Assembly: GCA_964636345.1 (NCBI GenBank)
Contig: CAZWRL010000001.1
Location: 1 to 64,000, forward strand
Origin: JBBTXJ01 sp964636345
GTDB lineage: Bacteria > Patescibacteriota > Patescibacteriia > Magasanikbacterales > JBBTXJ01
Length of the DNA: 64,000 nt
Direction: 5' to 3'
The position numbers and the translations under genes are program-made. Shown here in pieces: positions 48,472 through 57,131 of the stretch. The stretch's first letter is position 1. Each line of letters opens with the position of its first letter. Under the pieces are notes generated by a model that saw nothing but the letters and a program-made list of their open reading frames with translations, searched no databases and was not told the origin of the DNA.

Positions 48472-49368
48472 ATGCATTACCCCGCCATTGCTTTGGTAAC
48501 GGGCTGTTACAATGATGAGAAATATATCGGCGAGACCATTGAGTCCGTGCTTTCGCAGAATTATCCCAATCTTCAGTACGTTGTTATTAATGATGGTTCT
48601 ACCGATGGAAGTTTGCGTGTTATCCAGAAGTACGAAAAATTTTTGCACTATTTTGAAAATTGGGAGGGTTATCGAAAGAGCATTGCCGCGGCGCTTAATC
48701 GTGGATTTTCTCATACCGACGCGTCGCTCATGGGCTGGATTAATAGCGATGATGTTCTGCTTCCTAAAAGTTTGCTTACCGTTGCTGATATTTTTGAAGA
48801 AATGCCAGGGGTTGATTGGTTTACCGGACTGGCGACCACGCTTAATGACCGTTCACAGATTGTTGAGGTGCGTCCTTTCCGTAAAAATTTATACGATTAT
48901 TTAGCAGGGGATTGGCAGACCATTCAGCAGGAATCTACCTTTTGGCGTCGTTCTCTTTGGGATCAGGCAGGAGGACATCTTGAGGAAAGCTTTGAACACG
49001 CTTTTGATGTTGAACTATGGACTCGTTTTTTTAGATTTGCAGAACATTATCATGTAACCACGGTACTTGGCGGGTACCGGCGTATTAGCGAGAGTGGCAG
49101 TATTAGACATAAAGACGAGTTTTACGCGTTTGTTAAACAGGCGCTTGACGAACTTCGTCGGCAGATTCCTGCTACGGACATGAAGCGTACACGGCACTAT
49201 TCAGCACTCAAACGTTATGCCAGGCGGTTTCTTCGTTTTATCCCGCATGCATGGTATGAAAAAAGTAAACGTTTAGCACCACTGGGATATAAAATAATCT
49301 CCCGAGATTATGCAAATAATCGCTATGCGCTCCGTACCCAAAACCCATTTAGGTCATTGTTTGAATAA
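48472..49368 (+). CDS. GT2 glycosyltransferase
   Basis: 298 aa from ATG 48472. GT2 fold: ALVTGCYNDEKYIGETIES (residues 5-23), VINDGSTDGS (about 36-45), the nucleotide/metal DxD as NSDD (about 92-95), WTRFFR. No membrane helix. Likely adds one residue to the repeat unit. Six bases after the fused dehydrogenase gene, three before the next epimerase. Confidence 0.85.
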   Translation: MHYPAIALVTGCYNDEKYIGETIESVLSQNYPNLQYVVINDGSTDGSLRVIQKYEKFLHYFENWEGYRKSIAAALNRGFSHTDASLMGWINSDDVLLPKSLLTVADIFEEMPGVDWFTGLATTLNDRSQIVEVRPFRKNLYDYLAGDWQTIQQESTFWRRSLWDQAGGHLEESFEHAFDVELWTRFFRFAEHYHVTTVLGGYRRISESGSIRHKDEFYAFVKQALDELRRQIPATDMKRTRHYSALKRYARRFLRFIPHAWYEKSKRLAPLGYKIISRDYANNRYALRTQNPFRSLFE

Positions 49369-49371
49369 GCT

Positions 49372-50307
49372 ATGGCAAAAATTCTTGTTACGGGAGGAGC
49401 GGGGTTTGTTGGTTCGGTCTTGGTCGAGTTTTTACTTTCGGCAGGACATACCGTGACCGTTTTTGACAACCTCATGTATCGGCAGCACACGTTTTTGCCG
49501 CATTTTATTAATCCGCATTTTGAATTTATACAGGGTGATATACGTGATGCGGCTGCGGTTTTTGCTGCGCTGCGCGGCGCAGATGTGGTAGTTCACCTTG
49601 CTGCGCTTGTGGGAGCGCCTCTGTGTGAACAACGCAAGCACATGGCAGAGGAAGTTAATGTTGGCGGCACTCGTACGGTGTTGGATGCCTGTTCGCCAGA
49701 ACAATTCGTTTTGTTTGCGTCCACGGGTTCAAATTATGGGAAGGTAGACACCTTGTGCACGGAAAACAGCCCGCTCAATCCGCTGTCGGTCTACAGTATC
49801 ACCAAAACCCGCGCGGAAGAACTGGTGATGGCGCGCGGCAACGCCATTTCGTATCGCTTTGCCACCGGTTTTGGGCTCTCACCGCGGCTTCGGCTTGATT
49901 TGTTGCCCAATGACTATGTGCATCAGGCGATTAAAAACGGGACGCTTATTGTGTACGAACGCGGCGCGCTTCGCACGTTCATCCATGTGCGCGATATGGC
50001 GCGCGCGTTTCTTCACGCGATTGATAATTACGAGCGCATGAAAAACAACGTGTATAATGTAGGTTCAAACGACATGAATTTTTCCAAAGAAGACCTTGCA
50101 CGGCTCGTGCAAAAACACGTTGATTTTTATCTTCATTTTGCGGAGTTCGGCGCTGACCCGGACAAACGGGATTACGAGGTGAGTTACGATAAACTCGCAG
50201 CCACAGGATTTCGTACGAGCATTACCATGGAGCACGGTATTACGGAATTGGTGAAGGGCATGCGCACGGTTCCCGGATTTAATCCCTACATTAATGTCAT
50301 TCACTAA
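49372..50307 (+). CDS. NAD-dependent nucleotide-sugar epimerase
   Basis: 311 aa extended SDR: GGAGFVGSVL (residues 8-17), HLAALVGAP, FASTGSNYG (about 116-124), and Tyr-x3-Lys in YSITK (about 143-147). The SNYG segment and short form resemble WcaG/GDP-fucose-synthase-like and other 4-epimerase relatives; I cannot assign the substrate. In the polysaccharide operon, two bases before nadE. Confidence 0.85.
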   Translation: MAKILVTGGAGFVGSVLVEFLLSAGHTVTVFDNLMYRQHTFLPHFINPHFEFIQGDIRDAAAVFAALRGADVVVHLAALVGAPLCEQRKHMAEEVNVGGTRTVLDACSPEQFVLFASTGSNYGKVDTLCTENSPLNPLSVYSITKTRAEELVMARGNAISYRFATGFGLSPRLRLDLLPNDYVHQAIKNGTLIVYERGALRTFIHVRDMARAFLHAIDNYERMKNNVYNVGSNDMNFSKEDLARLVQKHVDFYLHFAEFGADPDKRDYEVSYDKLAATGFRTSITMEHGITELVKGMRTVPGFNPYINVIH

Positions 50308-50309
50308 CC

Positions 50310-51968
50310 ATGAAGATCGCGCTTGCGCAACACAATTATACGGTGGGGGATATTGTCGGCAACACGGCATTGCTTTTGGCATCAGTGGCTCGCGCGGCGC
50401 AGGAGGGCGCGGACGCCGTGGTTTTTTCTGAAATGGCGGTCACAGGCTATCCGCCCATGGATCTTTTGGATCAAAAAGATTTCGTTGCCGATGCCTTGCA
50501 TGCCATAACCGCGGTGCGAGAAAAGAGCAGGGCATATACGCAGTTGACGATTGTGGTGGGTGGCATTGATCGCACGGAGTTGGATGGCGTGGTGTCGCTC
50601 TACAACAGCGCGTATGTGCTCCGGGGCGGCGAGATGGTGGCGGTGTATCATAAATCACTGTTGCCAACCTATGATGTGTTTGACGAACGGCGATATTTTG
50701 CATCAGGCACCGCGCCGTGCGTCGTAGAAATTGCTGGAGAGAAATGTGGCATTACGATTTGTGAGGACATTTGGAACGACCGTTTTTATTGGCCCGAGCG
50801 GCGGTACGGGTATGATCCGGTAGAGGATTGCGTAGCACGCGGCGCACGAATGATTATCAATATTTCCGCATCGCCCTATCATGTTGGTAAAGAGCGCGAA
50901 CGCGAAGCGATGGTCGCGGCACTCGCAAAACGCCACGGGGTCACGGTGGTGTATGTGAACCAAGTTGGCGGTAATGACGAGCTTATTTTTGACGGGCATT
51001 CGTTGGTGATGACATCGGATGGCGCGGTGTGCCGCGCGCCGGGGTTTGAGGAGGCGGTTAATATGGCAGCCATTCTTGATTCTATCGCACCGACTTCGTC
51101 GGTGCTTCAGAATGACAGTGTTGAGGAATCCATCGTATGCGCCCTCACGCTTGGTATTCGTGATTACACGCGCAAATGCGGTTTCAAAAATGTGGTGCTC
51201 GGACTTTCCGGTGGCATTGATTCTGCAGTCACCGCGGCGCTTGCCGTTCGGGCGCTTGGGGCCGAGCATGTGCGCGGCATCGGGATGCCATCAAAATTTT
51301 CATCAGAAGGTTCAGTGAATGACGCACAGCAACTCGCGAACAATTTATGTATTCAGTTTGACCTGTTGCCCATTGAACCAATTGTGCAGGCGTATGCCGC
51401 TGTGCTTGCGCCGGTTTTCGCCGGCACTGTGCCTGGCGTTGCCGAGGAAAACATTCAGGCGCGCATTCGCGGTGCGCTCCTCATGGCAATTTCCAATAAA
51501 TCGGACGCGCTCCTTTTGACCACCGGCAACAAAAGCGAACTCGCGGTTGGTTATTGCACGTTATATGGCGATATGTCGGGTGGTCTTGCCGTCATCGCGG
51601 ATCTTTCAAAGGGCACGGTGTATCGCGTGGCGCGGTTTATTAATGAAGAGGCAGGGCGCGACATCATACCCGCATCAACACTCACCAAAGCTCCGTCGGC
51701 GGAATTGCGACCCAATCAGACGGATCAAGATACCCTGCCACCGTATGATATATTGGATGAAATTATTCATCGGTATGTTGAGGAAGGGCAGGGGGCAGAG
51801 GAAATTATCGGTACCGGTTTTGATCCGGCAGTAGTTAGCGCGACCATGCGTATGATTAATCAAAATGAGTATAAACGACGGCAGGCCGCGCCCGGACTGC
51901 GTGTGACGAGCAAAGCGTTTGGCGTGGGGCGCCGAATGCCGATCGCCACAAAACGGACGCGTCTTTAA
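50310..51968 (+). CDS. nadE: glutamine-dependent NAD+ synthetase
   Basis: 552 aa. N-terminal nitrilase-type glutaminase with the Glu-Lys-Cys triad: SEMAVTGYPP (E about 46), YHKSLLP (K about 113), ITICEDIW (C about 149). C-terminal synthetase with P-loop SGGIDS (about 299-304) and TTGNKSE. Makes NAD+ from deamido-NAD+ with ammonia from Gln. Between the domains, residues about 257-270 are translated from a palindromic repeat (51079-51118) and are not part of the fold. It is an unexpected housekeeping gene within a polysaccharide operon; NAD supply for the several NAD-dependent enzymes here could explain it. Confidence 0.93.
   Translation: MKIALAQHNYTVGDIVGNTALLLASVARAAQEGADAVVFSEMAVTGYPPMDLLDQKDFVADALHAITAVREKSRAYTQLTIVVGGIDRTELDGVVSLYNSAYVLRGGEMVAVYHKSLLPTYDVFDERRYFASGTAPCVVEIAGEKCGITICEDIWNDRFYWPERRYGYDPVEDCVARGARMIINISASPYHVGKEREREAMVAALAKRHGVTVVYVNQVGGNDELIFDGHSLVMTSDGAVCRAPGFEEAVNMAAILDSIAPTSSVLQNDSVEESIVCALTLGIRDYTRKCGFKNVVLGLSGGIDSAVTAALAVRALGAEHVRGIGMPSKFSSEGSVNDAQQLANNLCIQFDLLPIEPIVQAYAAVLAPVFAGTVPGVAEENIQARIRGALLMAISNKSDALLLTTGNKSELAVGYCTLYGDMSGGLAVIADLSKGTVYRVARFINEEAGRDIIPASTLTKAPSAELRPNQTDQDTLPPYDILDEIIHRYVEEGQGAEEIIGTGFDPAVVSATMRMINQNEYKRRQAAPGLRVTSKAFGVGRRMPIATKRTRL
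51079..51118. repeat. half palindromic element inside nadE
   Basis: GATTCTATCGCACCGA...TCGGTGCTTCAGAATGACA: a CACCGA/TCGGTG hairpin flanked by sequence of the GATAGAATC...AGAATGACA element class, in the interdomain linker of NadE. Confidence 0.6.
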
Positions 51969-51969
51969 T

Positions 51970-53508
51970 ATGGGACATGTCAAAACAATCGGCATGGGCA
52001 CGATTACGGGCGCTATCTCTAATGTTGTCGCACTCGCGGCCGGTATTATCACCGTGCCTCTCTTAATCAAGAATCTTGGCACGGATGCGTACGGTCTTTT
52101 GGGCGTGGTATCCGCACTGGTTGGTTTTGTTGGTGTCGTTGATCTCGGACTCACCTCAACCATCACGAACGCGATTGCGTACGGCAACGCGCGCGCTGAT
52201 CATTCGCGCATCAACCGGCTTTTTTCCGGCGGTATCTTGCTCTACACGCCGCTCGTGTTCGCGATTGTTGGGCTGGTGACATTGCTCGTATACGCGCCCT
52301 GGTTTCCACTCGCGTCGCTGTTGAATATCACCCCTGATGTTGCGCGTCTTGCCCGTTTGGTGATTGTTATCATGCTCTCCTATACGATGGCCGGCGCGTT
52401 TTGGGGCGGCGTGTTGAAATCGCTCTATCACGGCGTGAATGATGTGGCAATCTACAATGGCACCCAGACCATCTATAATAGTTTCTTTGCTCTTGCGTTC
52501 ATTTTGTATCTGTTGTTTGGGCAGGTAACGCTCCTTGGGGTGGTGCTGGTACAAGCGGTTGGCGCGCTCGTGCGTTTACTCTTGTTTGTTGGTGTTGCCA
52601 CACGGCGGTATACGTGGTTTTCTTTCATATGGTCACGGGAGAGTGTGCGGGTTGTCGCGCCGCTCCTCAACTATTCCGTGATATTGTTTTTGTCCATGGT
52701 CTGTATTGTTATTCTTGAACGCAGCGACAATATTGTGTTGGCGCATTATCTTGGCCTTGCGGCCGTTGCCTCATACTCTATTGTGTATAAACTTTTTTAT
52801 TTGCCGGCAGCAATGCTCCCCATTGCAACCGCAAGCGCGCCCACGGTTGCCGCCTTGTATGAACAAAAGGACTGGGCGGCGCTTGCCACGCTCTATCGCC
52901 GTATTTTGCGCGTGAATATTATTCTCAAGTTCATCGTATTTGCATTTCTTTTGGTGTTTGCGCGCGAGATTGTGGTGCTCTGGGTTGGTGTTGATTTATT
53001 TACCGGTTACGGCACCGTCGCGGCGATCGCCGCCACATATATGGTTTTTGCCTGGAACGGCACCCATAGTTTATTTTTCGGCGCCATGCAGAATTTCAAG
53101 CCGGAATTGCGCGCGAACGCGATTTCTATTGTTTTGAATCTTGCTTTTTCCATTTATTTGGTGCAAAAGATCGGTATGGCGGGTGTGCCGCTCGGCACGC
53201 TCCTGTCATTTTTGTTGGTCAACGCGTGGTATTTGCCGCGCACGCTCGTTCGGCTTCTGGATATTCATCCGTGGCGCGAAGCTGTGCGATTACTGTCTCG
53301 GATTGTGCCGTTACTCTTGGCGCTGGTGGCCGTGCATTATTTTTTGATTACGCTCGTGACCGATAATCTCCCACGGTATATCCTGGCAGCCGTGATAGGC
53401 GTGTTATTCATGTTCGCAGTATTTTTGGTGGCATTTGGGCCGGGCGAGAAACAGTTTATAGTAGCCGGTGTGCGGAATAAATTACAGGGTTTATTGCGAC
53501 GCGTATGA
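51970..53508 (+). CDS. polysaccharide flippase (Wzx-like)
   Basis: 512 aa with about 14 membrane helices, Gly-rich first helix (IGMGTITGAISNVVALAAGI) and the GVDLGLTSTITNAIA motif region near residue 55, typical of the MOP-superfamily Wzx/RfbX flippases. It moves the undecaprenyl-linked repeat unit across the membrane. ATG 51970 is one base after the nadE stop. No wzy polymerase is obvious in the window, but several polytopic proteins nearby are unassigned. Confidence 0.88.
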   Translation: MGHVKTIGMGTITGAISNVVALAAGIITVPLLIKNLGTDAYGLLGVVSALVGFVGVVDLGLTSTITNAIAYGNARADHSRINRLFSGGILLYTPLVFAIVGLVTLLVYAPWFPLASLLNITPDVARLARLVIVIMLSYTMAGAFWGGVLKSLYHGVNDVAIYNGTQTIYNSFFALAFILYLLFGQVTLLGVVLVQAVGALVRLLLFVGVATRRYTWFSFIWSRESVRVVAPLLNYSVILFLSMVCIVILERSDNIVLAHYLGLAAVASYSIVYKLFYLPAAMLPIATASAPTVAALYEQKDWAALATLYRRILRVNIILKFIVFAFLLVFAREIVVLWVGVDLFTGYGTVAAIAATYMVFAWNGTHSLFFGAMQNFKPELRANAISIVLNLAFSIYLVQKIGMAGVPLGTLLSFLLVNAWYLPRTLVRLLDIHPWREAVRLLSRIVPLLLALVAVHYFLITLVTDNLPRYILAAVIGVLFMFAVFLVAFGPGEKQFIVAGVRNKLQGLLRRV

Positions 53509-54251
53509 GTAAACCACTCGTGTCTGTTATCATGCCTGCGTATAACAATGCTGCGACCATCGCGGTTGCGCTTGATGCTCTCCTCGCGCAGACGTATCAG
53601 CCGTTGGAAATTATCGTGGTTGATGATATGAGTGATGATGGCACCGCCGAGATAGTGAAGCGTTATCGCGCGGCGCATCCGGAGGTGATTCGGTACCTGC
53701 GCGTGCCATACGATGATCCGTATCGGTATAATGATAAGGGTATTAATATCAATGCCGGATGGAGCGCACGGAATTTTGGCGTGGAACAGGCGCGTGGCGA
53801 ATTAGTAACATTTCAAGATGCCGATGACGGCGCGCGCGCGAATAGGATTGAGGTGCAGTATGAACTCATGCAAAAATATAACTCGCATCATGTGGTGGTG
53901 GATTGGCAAAAATTTGATCCGACGTTGAATGGGAAGGTGTGGGAAGGCGAAATGAAAGGGTTTGTTTCAACAAAAGAAATTATGCGGTTGGTGCGAAAAA
54001 CCAGGCCGCGTCGTTCTTTTACACGCTGGGACGCATACCCATGCGCCGGCAGTAATCCGCTTGTGCGGCGCGAGGTGTTTGAAAAGGTGCGGTTCCGCCC
54101 GCTGTGGGAACGCACGCGGCCATCAAAAAAGGGGAGAGGCGCGGATCGTGATTTTAACTTCTGGGTGGCGGAAACATTTGGTGACAGCATCGCCGCAAAA
54201 ATCCCACTCGTCTTGTGGCGCGTTGATAGCCAGAATCCAGAATACCAATAA
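53505..54251 (+). CDS. GT2 glycosyltransferase
   Basis: 248 aa. SVIMPAYNNAATI start (residues 7-19), VVDDMSDDGT (about 38-47), and the DxD region FQDADDGARAN (about 104-114). Overlaps the flippase stop by ATGA and ends one base before asnB. Confidence 0.88.
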   Translation: MSKPLVSVIMPAYNNAATIAVALDALLAQTYQPLEIIVVDDMSDDGTAEIVKRYRAAHPEVIRYLRVPYDDPYRYNDKGININAGWSARNFGVEQARGELVTFQDADDGARANRIEVQYELMQKYNSHHVVVDWQKFDPTLNGKVWEGEMKGFVSTKEIMRLVRKTRPRRSFTRWDAYPCAGSNPLVRREVFEKVRFRPLWERTRPSKKGRGADRDFNFWVAETFGDSIAAKIPLVLWRVDSQNPEYQ

Positions 54252-54252
54252 T

Positions 54253-56043
54253 ATGTGTGGCATTTTAGGGTCGTTTGGGACGCGGCTCCCGGAACGCGAA
54301 ACATTCCAAAAAGCGCTTGATACACTTGCCCGTCGCGGTCCGGATGGCGAGGGTATCTTTGCAACGCCAACCTGTTTACTGGGTCATCGGCGGCTTGCCA
54401 TTATTGATCTGGCAACCGGCGCGCAACCGATGACTTCTTTTGATGGGCGGTTCATCATCACCTTTAACGGCGAGATTTATAATTATCGCGAGCTGAAAAA
54501 AGAGCTGGAAGGGGTGTATCCTTTTTCAACCAATTCCGATACGGAAGTCATTTTGGCAGGTTACCGCGCGTGGGGCAGGGGGATACTGGATCGTTTGGAG
54601 GGCATGTTTGCGTTTGCTATTTTGGACACCGAAAAACAAGAATTATTTTGCGCGCGCGATCCGTTTGGCATCAAGCCGTTTGTGTACGGAACCGCGGGAA
54701 ATACTTTTTTCTTTGCGTCAGAAATTAAGGCGCTCCGCGCGCTCGGCATTTTTGAGGGCGGCATTGATGAGGCGCGCATTCCGGAATTTTTTGCGTTGAA
54801 ACACATACCCGCGCCACATACCATCTATCGCGATATTAAGAAATTACCGGCTGGACACTTTTTGTGTTCACGACTGGACGGGAATGTGTTGACGGTAGAT
54901 GAGCCAGTGTCATTCTGGAGTCCCGATAGTGAGCTCTGCGAGCGTATCGGGACGATAGAATCTCGTCTGGATGCTATCGCTCGGCCTCTGGCCTCGCTCC
55001 AGCATGACATACGTACGTGGCTCCTCGATTCCGTAAAAGCGCATCTCGTTTCAGACGTGCCGATTGGCGCATTTTTGAGTGGCGGACTTGATTCCTCTTC
55101 CATCGTGTGGGCCATGAGCCAGTTCACGCGCCCAAAAACGTTCACCGTTGGATTCAAGGAGATGCCCGATGATCCGGATTTGTTTCACGCGCGCTTGGTT
55201 GCCAAGCATTTCAACACCGAACATACAGAAATTTTGCTAGACCTTGATCTCCGTGACACCTTTTCCAAAGTGATGCGCTATTTTGATGAACCGTTTGCCG
55301 ACCCGGCAACGGTGATGAACTGGTATGTGGCGCAGGCAACCAGCGGACAGGTGAAAGTGGCGCTCTCCGGTGATGGCGGAGACGAGCTCTTTTTTGGCTA
55401 TGACACCTACGCGGCGATTGGCGCTGCGGCCACGATGCGGCGTCTTTTGCCGTGGTTTGATTCGCGTTCATTTATTTTACAACGCTATTTTGGCTATAAT
55501 CCGCGCATGCAAAAGCGGGTACTGCGCGGGGCACAGCAGATAAGGGAACCGTTTATAGATTGGGAAGTTGATGGGCGCGATCTCAAAGAGGCCGTCCGCC
55601 AGATGGATATTGCGTACACCTTGCCCGAATATTATTTGCGTAAAGTTGATGGCGTCAGCATGATGAATTCTCTTGAGGTGCGGGTGCCGTTTGTCAGCCG
55701 CGCGTTTGCCGCTCATATTCTTCCCCTGCCGGTGGCGGCGCATTATGATGAGCGTGCCGGAAAAGCGCTTCTCCGGCAGGCGATGGCCGGCGTCTTGCCA
55801 GAGCCGGTGTTGACGCGAAAAAAACAAGGCTTCACGCGCCCATGGAGGACGCTGTTTGCGGGATCAATGCGTGATATGGTGCGCGAACGTTTGTTGTCAC
55901 AGAATATGGCGCGATCCGGATGGTTTAATATGAATTACCTTGGCATGATGCTCCTCGATCAGGAAGAGGGGCGGCGCGATTACGCGAACATGCTCTTTCG
56001 CCTTTTGGTTTTTTCCGAATGGTTGGAAGCGCAAACCGTATGA
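54253..56043 (+). CDS. asnB: AsnB-like glutamine amidotransferase
   Basis: 596 aa. N-terminal nucleophile Cys2 (MCGILG), the GPDGEG and FNGEIYNY glutaminase motifs, and the synthetase P-loop SGGLDSSS (about residues 275-282). The family makes Asn, but homologues inside polysaccharide loci are thought to amidate uronic acids. Next to UDP-sugar dehydrogenases the latter is plausible. Residues about 219-252 are translated from a complete 102-bp palindromic element (54908-55009), inserted in frame between the two domains just before the P-loop. The rest of the sequence is intact. Confidence 0.9.
   Translation: MCGILGSFGTRLPERETFQKALDTLARRGPDGEGIFATPTCLLGHRRLAIIDLATGAQPMTSFDGRFIITFNGEIYNYRELKKELEGVYPFSTNSDTEVILAGYRAWGRGILDRLEGMFAFAILDTEKQELFCARDPFGIKPFVYGTAGNTFFFASEIKALRALGIFEGGIDEARIPEFFALKHIPAPHTIYRDIKKLPAGHFLCSRLDGNVLTVDEPVSFWSPDSELCERIGTIESRLDAIARPLASLQHDIRTWLLDSVKAHLVSDVPIGAFLSGGLDSSSIVWAMSQFTRPKTFTVGFKEMPDDPDLFHARLVAKHFNTEHTEILLDLDLRDTFSKVMRYFDEPFADPATVMNWYVAQATSGQVKVALSGDGGDELFFGYDTYAAIGAAATMRRLLPWFDSRSFILQRYFGYNPRMQKRVLRGAQQIREPFIDWEVDGRDLKEAVRQMDIAYTLPEYYLRKVDGVSMMNSLEVRVPFVSRAFAAHILPLPVAAHYDERAGKALLRQAMAGVLPEPVLTRKKQGFTRPWRTLFAGSMRDMVRERLLSQNMARSGWFNMNYLGMMLLDQEEGRRDYANMLFRLLVFSEWLEAQTV
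54908..55009. repeat. complete palindromic element inserted in frame in asnB
   Basis: A 102-bp element (34 codons) with a 13-bp terminal inverted repeat TGTCATTCTGGAG / CTCCAGCATGACA (12 of 13 pairs). Inner hairpins: TCCCGATA/TATCGGGA (54921-54952), CGATAG/CTATCG (54953-54979) and GGCC-TCT-GGCC (about 54982-54993). The length is a multiple of three, so the gene frame is kept. Confidence 0.85.
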
Positions 56044-57131
56044 AGAAATCACGCTTACTTTTTGTTTTTCGTTTCAATTATTTACAGGCGGTGTTGCCGC
56101 ACTATAAAACACCCGGCCGCGCGCCGCTTGATTTTTTGTATGGCATGCAGGCGATTGATGAGAGCCGGTTTGATGTGGCGTACGTGAACGCGCCGCAGGG
56201 GCCGCGTACGGAATTTATGTCACGTCTCTTTTTCCAGATTGAAAAATTTTTTTCAAAACTCACTAAACTCGGTTGGCCGCTTGAGATTTTCTTTTTGTTC
56301 CGTCGTGAATTACGGTCAGCGCCGCATATTTTTTGCGTCAATGACCCTATCGGTTTTGCCGTTCTTTTCTGGAAACGCCTCGGCATGATTCCCGGCAACG
56401 TGTATATTATTGCGCAAAGCGCTCATGAGCGCTGTCGCGAGCATTTTAGAATCGCGTGGTTCACCCGTCGTTTGGTGGGATGGCTGCTCCGCGCGGCACG
56501 GGGCGTGTTTGTGCTTGCGCCATCGGCACGGCAATCAATGACGGATTATTTTCAGGTACCGTCTTCGCGCGTACACGAGTTTGTCTTTGGCGGCGATGCT
56601 GATTTTTGGACACCCAGCGACGCGGCACGTGAACCGTTTGTGCTTTCAATCGGCAATGATTTTAATCGCGATTATCAGACACTCGTCCGCGCCGTGCCGG
56701 ATGATGAATCACTCACCATTATTACCACAAAACCGGTAGAAAAAAATGGCAAAGATATTACCCTGGTGCAAGGGTTGTCCAACGAAACCGTGCGTGATTA
56801 TTATCGCCGTGCCGCGGTAGTGGTCATTCCGAGCGTGCCGCTCGTGTATGAATCATCAGGGTTATCATCTGCGTTGCAAGCGGTGTTATGCGGCGCGCCG
56901 CTCATTATGTCTGATGCGCCGACTATGCGAGATGTGTTTACGGAAAAGGAACATTGTCTTTTTTACGAAGCCGGCAATCCGGACGCGCTGCGCAAGGTAC
57001 TCGCGTATGCCAAAAAGCATCCGGAAGATATGCGCGTTATGGCCGACCGCGCGCGCGCTCATGTGCTTGCGTGCCGCACGCCGCGCCATGCCGCAGAAAG
57101 TTTAGAACGGGTCATATATGCAAACACCTAA
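56040..57131 (+). CDS. GT4-like glycosyltransferase
   Basis: 363 aa, ATG overlapping the asnB stop. Two Rossmann-like halves (GT-B fold): an N-terminal FVFRFNYLQAVLPHY region and a C-terminal FVLSIGNDFNRDYQTLVRA (about residues 199-217), then SSGLSSALQAVLCGAPLI (about 269-286), the donor-binding region of GT4. The usual second Glu is not obvious there. It is cytosolic or membrane-associated. Confidence 0.78.
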   Translation: MKKSRLLFVFRFNYLQAVLPHYKTPGRAPLDFLYGMQAIDESRFDVAYVNAPQGPRTEFMSRLFFQIEKFFSKLTKLGWPLEIFFLFRRELRSAPHIFCVNDPIGFAVLFWKRLGMIPGNVYIIAQSAHERCREHFRIAWFTRRLVGWLLRAARGVFVLAPSARQSMTDYFQVPSSRVHEFVFGGDADFWTPSDAAREPFVLSIGNDFNRDYQTLVRAVPDDESLTIITTKPVEKNGKDITLVQGLSNETVRDYYRRAAVVVIPSVPLVYESSGLSSALQAVLCGAPLIMSDAPTMRDVFTEKEHCLFYEAGNPDALRKVLAYAKKHPEDMRVMADRARAHVLACRTPRHAAESLERVIYANT

